Part shown: one piece after another, positions 17,635 to 25,402 of the stretch
Layout: every line of letters begins with the position of its first letter
Position numbering within the stretch: the first letter of the stretch is position 1
Program-made: the position numbers and the translations under genes
NCBI GenBank assembly: GCA_965220245.1
Contig: CBDCPI010000008.1
Coordinates: 1 to 64,000, forward strand
DNA: 64,000 nt
Reading direction: 5' to 3'
From: CBDCPI01 sp965220245
GTDB lineage: Bacteria; Chloroflexota; Dehalococcoidia; Lucifugimonadales; UBA3495
Notes under the pieces: model-generated
Told to the model about the DNA's origin: nothing
The model's database searches: none
Seen by the model: the letters and a program-made list of their open reading frames with translations, nothing else

Positions 17635-17713
17635 AAAAGGGGCTAATCCGCATCACACGAACAATGTAGAGGCAACTTCTCACACACCCCCCAACTTAAA
17701 TGGAGGCAACAGT

Positions 17714-18454
17714 ATGGCCAAGCTGGAGGAATACGCTAACAAGTACGAAACGGTTAACTTCGAGCGGCGCAACGGCATCCTGCAAGTCACCTTTCACTCC
17801 CACGGCGGCAGCCTGAAGTGGGGCGGGCCGGCCCACGGGGAGTTCGGCTACGCCTTTGCCGACATTGGCAGCGACCCGGAGAACCGGGTGGTTATTATCA
17901 CCGGCACCGGCGACGACTACTGCGCCGAGTTTGAGGGCGTCCGCCCCCGCCGCACGCCCCAGACCTGGGACCTCACCTATTGGGAAGGCAAGCGGCTCTT
18001 GGTCAACCTGCTGGAAATCGAGGTCCCCATCATCGGCGCGGTTAACGGTCCGGCGCTGATCCACGCCGAGATTCCGGTGATGTCGGACATCGTGCTAGCC
18101 TCGGAGAACGCCACCTTCCAGGACGCGCCCCACTTCCCCCGGGGCGTGGTGCCCGGCGACGGCGTGCACGTGATTTGGCCCTTGCTGCTGGGCCAGAACC
18201 GGGGCCGTTACTTCTTGCTTACCGGGCAGACCTTGTCGGCTCAGGAGGCGAAAGACCTGGGAGTGGTTGCTGAGGTACTACCCCGCGACCGGTTGCTGCC
18301 CCGGGCCTGGGAGTTAGCGGAGCAATTGGCGGAAAAGTCGGACCTGACTCTGCGCTATAGCCGGGTCGCCATGACCCTCCACCTCAAGCGGCAAATGCAA
18401 GACATGCTGGGCTACGGCTTGGCCATCGAAGGGCTGGCCGCCGTGGACGTGTAA
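17714..18454 (+). CDS. 6-oxocamphor hydrolase-like crotonase (retro-Claisen beta-diketone hydrolase family)
   Basis: This 246-residue crotonase resembles Rhodococcus 6-oxocamphor hydrolase (OCH), which cleaves a C-C bond in cyclic beta-diketones and uses no CoA. Every residue recalled as functional in OCH is kept with a constant 5-residue offset: Trp36, His117 (NGPALIHAEIPVM), His140 (FQDAPHFP), Asp149 (VVPGDG) and Glu239 (LAIEGLAAVD). It lacks the ordinary enoyl-CoA hydratase GGG segment. An ATG with GGAGG a few bases upstream gives the start. The biological substrate is unknown; camphor is not implied by the context. Confidence 0.8.
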   Translation: MAKLEEYANKYETVNFERRNGILQVTFHSHGGSLKWGGPAHGEFGYAFADIGSDPENRVVIITGTGDDYCAEFEGVRPRRTPQTWDLTYWEGKRLLVNLLEIEVPIIGAVNGPALIHAEIPVMSDIVLASENATFQDAPHFPRGVVPGDGVHVIWPLLLGQNRGRYFLLTGQTLSAQEAKDLGVVAEVLPRDRLLPRAWELAEQLAEKSDLTLRYSRVAMTLHLKRQMQDMLGYGLAIEGLAAVDV

Positions 18455-18469
18455 CGAAGTCCAGATTTT

Positions 18470-18502
18470 GCCCATTGGCCCTTGGCTCGCGGGCCAATGG
18501 GC
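18470..18502. terminator. Strong hairpin between convergent genes
   Basis: A perfect 12-bp stem (GCCCATTGGCCC / GGGCCAATGGGC) with a 9-base loop lies between the crotonase (plus) and the lipoprotein (minus). TTTT lies on its left side, giving AAAA rather than a U-run in the minus direction. A bidirectional terminator is likely from its placement. Confidence 0.6.
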
Positions 18503-18521
18503 ATCGAGCCGTGGGTCCGGG

Positions 18522-19136
18522 TTATTCGCGGGGCCGGGTCTGTCTCGAATAATAGATGGGGTTGGGTTCCACGCCGAAGGCGACGGCATCCCAGGGGACA
18601 CCCAGCCGCTCTAGTTCCGGCCACATGGATGCTTGCAACCGGGCTAGGGCCGCTTCGGTCGGCACGCCAACAGTAATGCGGTTGCGGTTCAGGTAGCTGC
18701 TGAACACCTTGGGGTCGGCTCCCAACAGTAGCCCGACCCCCGTAAAGTGCGGCTCCCGGATTTCCCGGACGCGGGGCGAGTCTTGCATTCGCCGGCGCCA
18801 CTGCTCCAACTGTTTCGAGGAGTATTTGGCTGGCATGGGGCGTATCTTCCGGACACTCCCCAAACGTTCGGTGCCCAAGTGGACCAAAGCCTGGGCCTCT
18901 GCTGCTTCCTGGGAGGGGTTTACCAGGTAGATGTAGAGAATGGATTGGTCTCTGGGATCGAAAATCCAGCCGCCGTAGCCGGGCCCCGTGGGCGTGGGGA
19001 TGGGTGTTGGGGCTATCGACTGCACCGGGCGGAGACCCGAACTCTCCCCAGTCTCAGGGTTTGGCGACGCTTTCCCCGGCCCGCAAGCCGCTAGCATAAG
19101 CACCGCTATGGCCTCTCCCACTAAAGCCCGCATCAT
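18522..19136 (-). CDS. Putative lipoprotein of the tandem protease-lipoprotein array
   Basis: The 204-residue product has a short signal peptide with a perfect lipobox (LAAC at about residues 15-18), a Pro/Thr linker, then YGGWIFDP...YIYLVNPSQ, YSSKQLEQWRRRM and a C-terminal LERLGVPWDAVAFGVE. The last motif recalls the LGIPREAV-type tail found next to bacterial trypsin-like domains. It is a clear paralogue of the frameshifted lipoprotein at 19468-20159. Function unknown; probably surface-anchored. Confidence 0.75.
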   Translation of the reverse strand: MMRALVGEAIAVLMLAACGPGKASPNPETGESSGLRPVQSIAPTPIPTPTGPGYGGWIFDPRDQSILYIYLVNPSQEAAEAQALVHLGTERLGSVRKIRPMPAKYSSKQLEQWRRRMQDSPRVREIREPHFTGVGLLLGADPKVFSSYLNRNRITVGVPTEAALARLQASMWPELERLGVPWDAVAFGVEPNPIYYSRQTRPRE

Positions 19137-19332
19137 CCCTAATTCCTCAATCCAGACCTAGTCCGGGCACCTGCGCCGGGCAGCAATTGAACGCCGGGTC
19201 GCAGGAGTTGAAGGGTTGGCCCGAGAGTATAAACCAAAGCCAAGGTGGGATGTGCATTTCGGGGGTCTTGAAGACGACCGAGAGGACTCCACGGCACCTC
19301 ATACCACCTTTAGGCCCCACACGGGTGGCCAC
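19137..19332 (-). pseudogene. C-terminal remnant of a second serine protease gene
   Basis: A reading frame here ends FNSCDPAFNC, closely matching the KSCDPAIGC end of the protease-like gene at 20210-20992. The 23 bases after it (19145-19167) match 20169-20191 with two differences. In both places the sequence lies just before a lipoprotein gene on the minus strand. This is what is left of a protease gene from a duplicated protease-lipoprotein unit; everything upstream is replaced by an inverted-repeat element. Confidence 0.5.
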
Positions 19333-19380
19333 CGACAGTGCGGTCTAGCGATATGCACATTTCACCTTGGCTTTAGTTTA
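19230..19380. mobile_element. MITE-like element with 28-bp terminal inverted repeats
   Basis: Arms at 19230-19257 and 19353-19380 are inverted copies with three mismatches over 28 bases; their core is AAAGCCAAGGTG..ATGTGCAT. The 151-bp unit has no coding capacity and sits exactly where the protease remnant loses similarity, as expected for a non-autonomous insertion. No target duplication is evident. Confidence 0.55.
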
Positions 19381-19467
19381 GCTCCAAGTCGCGGTACACG
19401 GTGCTGTGTACCTTACATTAAATGCCCCATACTCCAGTGTCATTCACTAGTCCGGTAACCTGGCAAC

Positions 19468-20159
19468 CTAATTACTTCGACTTGTGAGAGATATGAAGTC
19501 GAGGGCAAAGTCCAGTCCAACGACGACCGCCTCCCTCGGGATACCCAACCGGTCCAGTTCCGGCGCCAAGGCCTCTTCCACCTTGGTCACATGCTCTTCC
19601 GCCTTCTCCATCCCCATCCTGTCCAGAGCCGACTTCCTTATGTAGACGTAGGAGGTGAGGCGGTTATACCTCAACCAGTTGCTAAACTGCCCAAGGTCAT
19701 CGTTGAAGAAAAACCCACCAATACTTACGCCCAGTAGTCCTGGTATAGCCTGGACGCGGGCATCTTCTATCAATTTCCGCCGCCATTTCTTTAACTGCCG
19801 CTCAGTGTATTGGCCCTGGATTGGACGCACCTCCACTGGGTTGCCGGCTGGGCCAACATAAGGGTAGCCGAATCGGCTAATAATAGGAGCGGCTAACTTC
19901 TCTGCTCCTCCCTGGGATGGGTTGAGCATGAACACGTAGAGGATGGTTGGATAGCTAACGCCTAAACCTTCTAAATCCGGCTCGATCCATCCGACGAGTG
20001 GATCCAGAATATTCCACCAAAGCCCAACGGGGCCGGGGTGGGCGCCACCCTAGCTGGCTCTTGGACCACCACGGTTGGCGACCGGCTTGGCTCAGGCCCG
20101 CAAGCTACCGTCAGCCCGAGCCCTACTATAACCGCCAATCCCAGCAAAGCCCGCTTCAT
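19468..20159 (-). pseudogene. Frameshifted paralogous lipoprotein
   Basis: The first part (from the ATG at 20159) encodes MKRALLGLAVIVGLGLTVAC, a lipoprotein signal, then a Pro-rich linker and LGFGG, and stops soon after. The second part, in another frame, runs WNILDPLVGWIEPDLEG...ILYVFMLNPSQGG and on through YTERQLKKWRRKL to LDRLGIPREAVVVGLD, stopping at 19468. Aligned with the neighbour at 18522-19136 (GYGGWIFDP ... LYIYLVNPSQ) the two parts rejoin if one base is restored near 20017. The open remainder alone lacks its signal peptide. This is either a real lesion or a sequencing error. Confidence 0.7.
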
Positions 20160-20209
20160 CCCCTGGCCCCTCAATCCAGACTTAATCCGGGTTGCCGCAC
20201 CCGTGGTCC

Positions 20210-20992
20210 TCAGCACCCGATCGCTGGGTCGCAGGACTTCCAAACCTCCGCTTCGATCAGCGATAGCTCGGTGTAAACATTGCCTATCGGGCTGAACCCG
20301 AACGCCGTCCCCGTAAGGTTGCCTCCATACAATATCCCCAAGAGCGCTACGTCACCTGCGTTTGGGGAGTTAGTTACCTTGAATACCGGAGCTCCGCTAT
20401 CCCCCTCGGCTGCTATGCCTCCTGCGAGGTTCTCTACTATATGTTGACACAGGAGAATCCGGCGAGCATCGTCTGGATCTTGGATAGGGTCATCCGGGTG
20501 AGCCACCTTCTCGCAAGTGTGAGTTACTTTACCGTCGCTATACCCAGTGGCCGCGCCCACCTTCCAAACGATATCCCCCACGGCCGTCACCGTTGAATCG
20601 TTGACGATACGAAACTTATTTTGGTGGTCGACTTTTAAAGTCCCCCCGGGGGCGGTCGGCTTGGCGATCTTCCCCAGATTGCGTTTCACCCCGGCTGGCT
20701 TTGCCACGAAGGCGCTGTCGGACAACCGGCAGAGTTGCCCCTCCGCACAAGCCCAGGCCAGTGGGCTAGGGGAAGAGGTAAATGGCGGGTCGGTGACTTC
20801 GGTGCCGATGAGGTTGGAATTAGAAGGTGGATTTGAACTTGGTTGGTAGAAGTTGGTTCCCTGGACGCCGCCGGTATATTGATTCTCCTCGGTGCAGTGG
20901 CCCGAGACGATAAAGCCTTTCGTTCCCGACCGGTTGGTATTTACACCCAAAGTACAGTCCTCTACCCCTGTTATTCCATATCCACCTTCCAT
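20210..20992 (-). CDS. Trypsin-like serine protease domain, N-terminally disconnected
   Basis: The 260-residue frame carries a chymotrypsin-fold catalytic pattern: FIVSGHC (His) and AAEGDSGAPVF (Ser), with CTLG and paired cysteines as in streptogrisin-like secreted proteases; an Asp candidate is LSDSAFV. The ATG at 20992 is probably not the native start. The segment directly upstream in another frame (20971-21255) looks like its own N-terminal region, so this is most likely the 3-prime part of a frameshifted gene. A lipoprotein pseudogene follows 50 bases downstream. Confidence 0.65.
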   Translation of the reverse strand: MEGGYGITGVEDCTLGVNTNRSGTKGFIVSGHCTEENQYTGGVQGTNFYQPSSNPPSNSNLIGTEVTDPPFTSSPSPLAWACAEGQLCRLSDSAFVAKPAGVKRNLGKIAKPTAPGGTLKVDHQNKFRIVNDSTVTAVGDIVWKVGAATGYSDGKVTHTCEKVAHPDDPIQDPDDARRILLCQHIVENLAGGIAAEGDSGAPVFKVTNSPNAGDVALLGILYGGNLTGTAFGFSPIGNVYTELSLIEAEVWKSCDPAIGC

Positions 20993-21255
20993 ATAGCCGC
21001 ATAGCCGCCCGTTGCCCGGTCCGTGAGCGAATGGCTCAGTGAACGGAGGCGGTCTCTCACTCGAATGTTTACCGCCTTGAGAGATATCTCCAACCGCGTC
21101 AACGCTTTTTCTACCGTCTCCGCCACGCTCAGGTCATCCACGCCGATCTCGATCCGGTTCTCGCCTTCATCTAGATCGGTGGTGTTAACCCCGGAGATGG
21201 CCCATACCGCGGACTGCATCTGCTTGTACCATCCCCCAAGCTGCAAGGGTGACAA
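20971..21255 (-). pseudogene. N-terminal portion of frameshifted serine protease
   Basis: This 94-codon frame (TTG start) contains GVNTTDLDEGENRIEIGVDDL then VEKALTRLEISLKAVNIRV. This is the DEARNR...IGV and LGIPREAV style pro-region that precedes streptogrisin-like domains. It runs out at 20971 while overlapping the start of the protease frame by 22 bases, so a single indel near 20980 would join them. No signal peptide is found upstream; a TAG lies in frame at about 21277, and a 14-bp tandem duplication (GGGTGACAATGAAA) flanks its 5-prime end, suggesting further damage. Confidence 0.5.
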
Positions 21256-21275
21256 TGAAAGGGTGACAATGAAAA
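21248..21275 (+). repeat. 14-bp tandem duplication
   Basis: GGGTGACAATGAAA occurs twice head to tail at the 5-prime edge of the damaged protease gene. Confidence 0.8.
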
Positions 21276-21323
21276 GGCCCTGATTGATCTAGGGCCGCTG
21301 CTCATCGGGCTGGCATTGACGTG

Positions 21324-21329
21324 TATAAT
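21324..21329 (+). promoter_or_regulatory. -10-like TATAAT upstream of the DUF3467-like gene
   Basis: A consensus TATAAT lies 90 bases before the ATG at 21419. No -35 match exists at normal spacing, so this is a weak candidate. Confidence 0.3.
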
Positions 21330-21418
21330 GTAATACGACCTTAGGCAGGTTTTAACTCGCTAGCTAGTTTCTAAACACCTGCCTATGCTGCCCAGCCGCC
21401 TGGAAGAGGAGAGATGCC

Positions 21419-21775
21419 ATGCCGATAATCCAACGACCTTATGTGCCGCCGGAAGACCAAGTGCCCCAGGACGATACCTACGTCAATCCGGGTGACCCCC
21501 AATCGGCCGAGGGTGCTTCCGGCGACCCGATCACTTTCTACTGCGACTCGATGCACATTTTCAGCAGTCTATATTCCGCCGTGCTGTTTTTCGGTGAACA
21601 GATGGAGGAGCGGGAACCAATACTCCGCGCCCGGATCAAGGTGAGCCCCCAGATGCTCAAGGCCATTGCCGTCTTGACTAATAAACACGTCCGGGAATAC
21701 GAGGACGCGGTGGGACCGATCACCTTGCCGGAACAGATTTACGCAGCTTGGGAGTTGACCCCGGAGCAGCATTGA
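21419..21775 (+). CDS. DUF3467-like small protein
   Basis: The 118-residue product has the organisation of DUF3467 proteins: a variable N-terminus, a strand-rich segment with ...LYSAVLFFGEQ, then the RIKVSPQMLKAIAVLTNKHVREYEDAVGPI pattern (substitute for SP..AK.L...L..NI..YE...G.I). GAGGAG precedes the ATG. Function of the family is unknown. It is followed 24 bases later by another small unknown gene, probably in the same transcript. Confidence 0.65.
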   Translation: MPIIQRPYVPPEDQVPQDDTYVNPGDPQSAEGASGDPITFYCDSMHIFSSLYSAVLFFGEQMEEREPILRARIKVSPQMLKAIAVLTNKHVREYEDAVGPITLPEQIYAAWELTPEQH

Positions 21776-21799
21776 TGCATTGATGCCGGAGCTTGACAG

Positions 21800-22312
21800 A
21801 TGAACGACGCCACTGGCGAGCCTTTAGCAGAAGATTTTGCGGTACCGGTAGAAGTACAGCCGGGGACCGACGATGCGACCCCGCCGGGTTGGGACTGGCG
21901 TTTAATCGGGACCAGCCAGCCCAATAAAGCTACCTTTCACATAAACCACCACGACATCGGCCACGTACTCGTCGATGTGCTGGGCCCATCGGACTCCCCC
22001 GAGGACTCTCCCTTCGTTATCTCCAAAGACATCCCAATTTTAATCATCGACAGCTTGGACCAGTATTGGGCCGGAGAGTCCCGTGAGCGCTTACCATTAC
22101 AGGGACTACGAGTCCCAGTGGCCGCCGATACCATCGAGGAGGCCAAGAGGGGGTTGGCGGCGGACTTGGCCGCTCAATTCCGCTTGCTGTTGTTGCTGTC
22201 TTCCTCGCGGCAAGGCAACATCGCTCCCCAATTGCTGGCAAACCTCAGCTATTTGATGCAATACATGGACTCACGGACCCAATCCAAGGCGCAGCCAGAC
22301 AAAGAGGCTTAG
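21800..22312 (+). CDS. Hypothetical protein paired with DUF3467-like gene
   Basis: I do not recognise this 170-residue protein. It is acidic at the N-terminus, strand-rich in the middle (HVLVDVLGPS), and ends in a predicted amphipathic helix pair (IEEAKRGLAADLAAQFRLLLLL, then LLANLSYLMQYM). No signal peptide or membrane segment is evident. It follows the DUF3467-like gene by 24 bases and ends 3 bases from the convergent proS stop. A partner role with the DUF3467-like product is inference. Confidence 0.6.
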   Translation: MNDATGEPLAEDFAVPVEVQPGTDDATPPGWDWRLIGTSQPNKATFHINHHDIGHVLVDVLGPSDSPEDSPFVISKDIPILIIDSLDQYWAGESRERLPLQGLRVPVAADTIEEAKRGLAADLAAQFRLLLLLSSSRQGNIAPQLLANLSYLMQYMDSRTQSKAQPDKEA

Positions 22313-22315
22313 GGG

Positions 22316-24019
22316 CTAAAGGCTATCAAAAAGCTGCTTTAGGTGGTGGACCACTTCGTCCACCGGGACCATGGTTGCTTCAGCGTCTTGACGGCCCTTG
22401 ACTTCCACCGCGCCTTGGTTCAGGTTCCGGGGGCTGACCACCAGCCGGACCGGTAGGCCCAACAGGTCGGCATCGTTCAGCTTTACCCCCGCGGCCTGAT
22501 CGGCCCGGTCGTCGTAAAGCGTCTCTAGACCCGACTCCCACAGTTCCTTATAGAGGCTTTCGGCGGATGCCGCCACTTCCGCTTGGGAAAGGTTCAGACC
22601 GACCAAGTGGACTTGATATGGGGCGATAGGGGCCGGAAACACCATGCCCCGGTCATCGTGGTTCTGCTCGATAGCCCCCGCCAGCAAGCGACCAACACCA
22701 ATACCGTAGCAGCCCATGACAATGGGGTGCTGTTGGCCTTCGTTGTCCAAGTAGAGGGCTCCCAAGGCCTCGCTGAAGAATGTGCCCAGCTTGAAAATGT
22801 GCCCTACTTCAATGCCGCGGGTGGCTTCCAGAATATGGCCGCAGTGAGGGCAAAGCTGGTCCGCTTCGGCCAAGGCAATGTCGGTAAGAAGGTCCACCTG
22901 AAAGTCCCTGGGATAGTTGGTGCCCCGCAGGTGGGTGTCGGCCTTGTTGGCGCCTACCACAAAGTTGTTGCCTTGAGTGACGGAGTTGTCGGCGACCCTC
23001 TTGATGTTCGTTAAGCCAACCGCCGAAGCCGAACCGGCTACCAACCCGGCCTCGCTAACTTCCTCGTCGCTGGCCAACCTCAGGTCTTGGGCGTGCAGTA
23101 CGTTCTTTAACTTGACCTCATTGACCTCAAGGTCGCCCCGCACCGCAACCAGCACCACCTCCCCATCGGCCGCGTAGAAGACCGCCTTGATGGTCTTTTC
23201 CGCTGGTATGTCCAAAAAACCGGCCAAGTCGGCGATGGTCTTTACACCCGGGGTGCTTACTTCCTCCAGAGGTTGCTCCGGCTCCAAGAGTCGCTCTGGG
23301 AGATTCCCCACCGCCTTCTCGGCATTGGCGGTATAGGCACAAGCGCCGCACGTAATGACCGTATCTTCGCCGGTGGGGGTAGCCAGAATAAACTCGTGGG
23401 AGTCTTTGCCGCCAATGGCGCCGCTATCCGCTTCGGCCATCAACACCGGCAAGTGGCAGCGCCGGTAGATGTTCCGGTACGCCTGCGCCATTGCTTGGTA
23501 GCTGTTGTCCAGGCTGTCCTCGTCGGCGTCGAAGCTGTAACAGTCTTTCATGTCGAACTCCCGCACCCGGACCAAGCCAGCGCGGGGGCGGGGTTCGTCA
23601 CGAAACTTGGTTTGTATCTGGTACAGCATCACCGGCAAATCGCGGTAGCTTTGGACGTTTGCCCGGACAATGCCGGTGACTACTTCCTCGTGGGTAGGGG
23701 CCAGCACCATGGGGCGGCCCCGGCGGTCTTCCAAGGAAAAAAGGTTGTCGCCAAAGGCCGCTTTACGGCCGGTCTGCTCCCACAGCTCCGTAGGCTGTAG
23801 GGCGGGCATCATCACTTCCTGGGCTCCGGCCGCGTCCATTTCTCCCCGGATAATGTTTTCGATCTTACGCAGGGAGCGCCAAGCCAGAGGCAAATAGGAG
23901 TAAACACCGGCGGCCACTTGGTTAATCAGACCAGCCTTCAACATCAGCCGGTGGCTGGCGGTTTCGGCCTCCGGTGGGTCCGAACGAAGAGTCTTGGAAA
24001 CTAGTCGGGTAAATCTCAT
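22316..24019 (-). CDS. proS: Prolyl-tRNA synthetase
   Basis: This class II aminoacyl-tRNA synthetase charges tRNA-Pro. The 567-residue product starts at the ATG overlapping the ispG stop (ATGA), giving the canonical MRFTRLVSKTLRSDP opening; the longer upstream frame is ispG antiframe. Motif 2 region (FRDEPRPRAGLVRVREFDMKDCYSFD), the YbaK-like editing insertion (about 225-405) and GVGRLLAGAIEQNHDD (motif 3) are visible, followed by the anticodon-binding domain. The presence of the editing insertion marks the bacterial type. It is the last gene of the long housekeeping run. Confidence 0.96.
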   Translation of the reverse strand: MRFTRLVSKTLRSDPPEAETASHRLMLKAGLINQVAAGVYSYLPLAWRSLRKIENIIRGEMDAAGAQEVMMPALQPTELWEQTGRKAAFGDNLFSLEDRRGRPMVLAPTHEEVVTGIVRANVQSYRDLPVMLYQIQTKFRDEPRPRAGLVRVREFDMKDCYSFDADEDSLDNSYQAMAQAYRNIYRRCHLPVLMAEADSGAIGGKDSHEFILATPTGEDTVITCGACAYTANAEKAVGNLPERLLEPEQPLEEVSTPGVKTIADLAGFLDIPAEKTIKAVFYAADGEVVLVAVRGDLEVNEVKLKNVLHAQDLRLASDEEVSEAGLVAGSASAVGLTNIKRVADNSVTQGNNFVVGANKADTHLRGTNYPRDFQVDLLTDIALAEADQLCPHCGHILEATRGIEVGHIFKLGTFFSEALGALYLDNEGQQHPIVMGCYGIGVGRLLAGAIEQNHDDRGMVFPAPIAPYQVHLVGLNLSQAEVAASAESLYKELWESGLETLYDDRADQAAGVKLNDADLLGLPVRLVVSPRNLNQGAVEVKGRQDAEATMVPVDEVVHHLKQLFDSL

Positions 24020-25152
24020 CTTGCTACAGACGTAACTTCGACTTCTTCCATCAAGGCGCTGAGCATCTCTTCGCCCGGCACCACCCGGACTTTCTCTCCC
24101 TTGCGGAAAATTACGGCCCGTCCGGCCCCGGCAGCGATACCTACGTCGGCGTCCTTGGCTTCTCCGGGTCCATTGACCTCGCAGCCCATCACCGCCACTT
24201 TCACTTCCTTGTTGCTGCGTTTCAACAGGGCGTCGACTTCGTTGGCTAGCTTGACCACGTCGACATCCGCTCTGCCGCAACTGGGGCAGGCCACGAGGAC
24301 CGCGCCCTTGCGGCGCAGGTTGAGGGACTTTAAGATTTCGTACCCGGCCGCGACTTCCTCAACCGAGTCATCGCTCAACGAGACCCGGATAGTATCGCCG
24401 ATGCCTTCGTAGAGAAGCACACCCAACCCTACCGCAGTCCGTATTGAGCCCGCTTTGGCGGTACCGGCCTCGGTGATGCCCAGATGCAGCGGGTAGGGGA
24501 CCATGCCTGCCAAGCGGCGATAGGCGTCCACCGTGGTGGGCACGTCAAAGGCTTTCATAGAGATCTTGATGTTGTCGAAGTCTTGGTCTTCCAGCAGGCT
24601 GATCTCCCATAGTGCGGTCGCCACCATGTGGTCTACGACGCTGTACTCGCCTTCCTTTACCTCTCCGGCCTTGGGCAGCTTGTTGACCAAGTCCATGTGC
24701 CGCGAGAAGCCCCTGGTGCGGCCAATACCGCCCACCGGCGGGAGGGAGCCGAAGTTTACCCCGATGCGGATGGGAATATTGCGCGTTTTGGCTTCTTGGA
24801 CCACTTGGCGGACTTGGCCCTCATCCCTGAGATTGCCGGGGTTAAGGCGCAGGCAGTCCACCTCGCCCTTGGCGCATTCCAAGGCCAACTGGTAGTGGAA
24901 ATGGATGTCGGCAATCAACGGGATGCGAATCTGTTTCTTGATTTCGGCCATTGCCTTGGCGGCTTCCATATCCGGAACGGCGCTGCGGATGATCTCGCAG
25001 CCCGCTTCTTCCAACTCGTGTATCTGACGGATGGTGGCCGCCACATCGCGGGTGTCCGTCTTGGTCATGGACTGGACGGTAATATCGGCGCCACCACCGA
25101 CTTTAACTCCACCGACGTAGACGGCCTTGGTAGGACGGCGCTTGTTCATCAT
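24016..25152 (-). CDS. ispG: 4-Hydroxy-3-methylbut-2-enyl diphosphate synthase
   Basis: IspG reduces MEcPP to HMBPP in the non-mevalonate isoprenoid pathway, using a [4Fe-4S] cluster. The 378-residue product has the TIM-barrel part (VQSMTKTDTRDV, PLIADIHFHYQLAL, CLRLNPGNL) and the C-terminal cluster domain with ACPSCGR and the third Cys in VMGCEVNGPGEA. It lies in the same run as dxr, an earlier step of the pathway. A 250-bp gap separates it from rseP upstream, and it overlaps proS by 4 bases. Confidence 0.96.
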   Translation of the reverse strand: MMNKRRPTKAVYVGGVKVGGGADITVQSMTKTDTRDVAATIRQIHELEEAGCEIIRSAVPDMEAAKAMAEIKKQIRIPLIADIHFHYQLALECAKGEVDCLRLNPGNLRDEGQVRQVVQEAKTRNIPIRIGVNFGSLPPVGGIGRTRGFSRHMDLVNKLPKAGEVKEGEYSVVDHMVATALWEISLLEDQDFDNIKISMKAFDVPTTVDAYRRLAGMVPYPLHLGITEAGTAKAGSIRTAVGLGVLLYEGIGDTIRVSLSDDSVEEVAAGYEILKSLNLRRKGAVLVACPSCGRADVDVVKLANEVDALLKRSNKEVKVAVMGCEVNGPGEAKDADVGIAAGAGRAVIFRKGEKVRVVPGEEMLSALMEEVEVTSVAR

Positions 25153-25402
25153 CTATACGTTCTCATTCGGCGCCCGCGAATGTAGCTGCGCCGGGGTGAA
25201 TTTGGATACTTAGCTGCCCAGGGAAGCTAGTGTCATATTAGTCGACACTACTTCGGACATCAAACTTCTGTAGGGAGACATTGGCCTATTTGGTCCCTAG
25301 TTTATTCAAGGAGATACTACACGATGTGGGAAAGGGATGCCAGGTAAAGTTGACCTGTATAACCACAGAGTTTTGTCGGCCTAGACCCCTTTGGGGGTCC
25401 TC

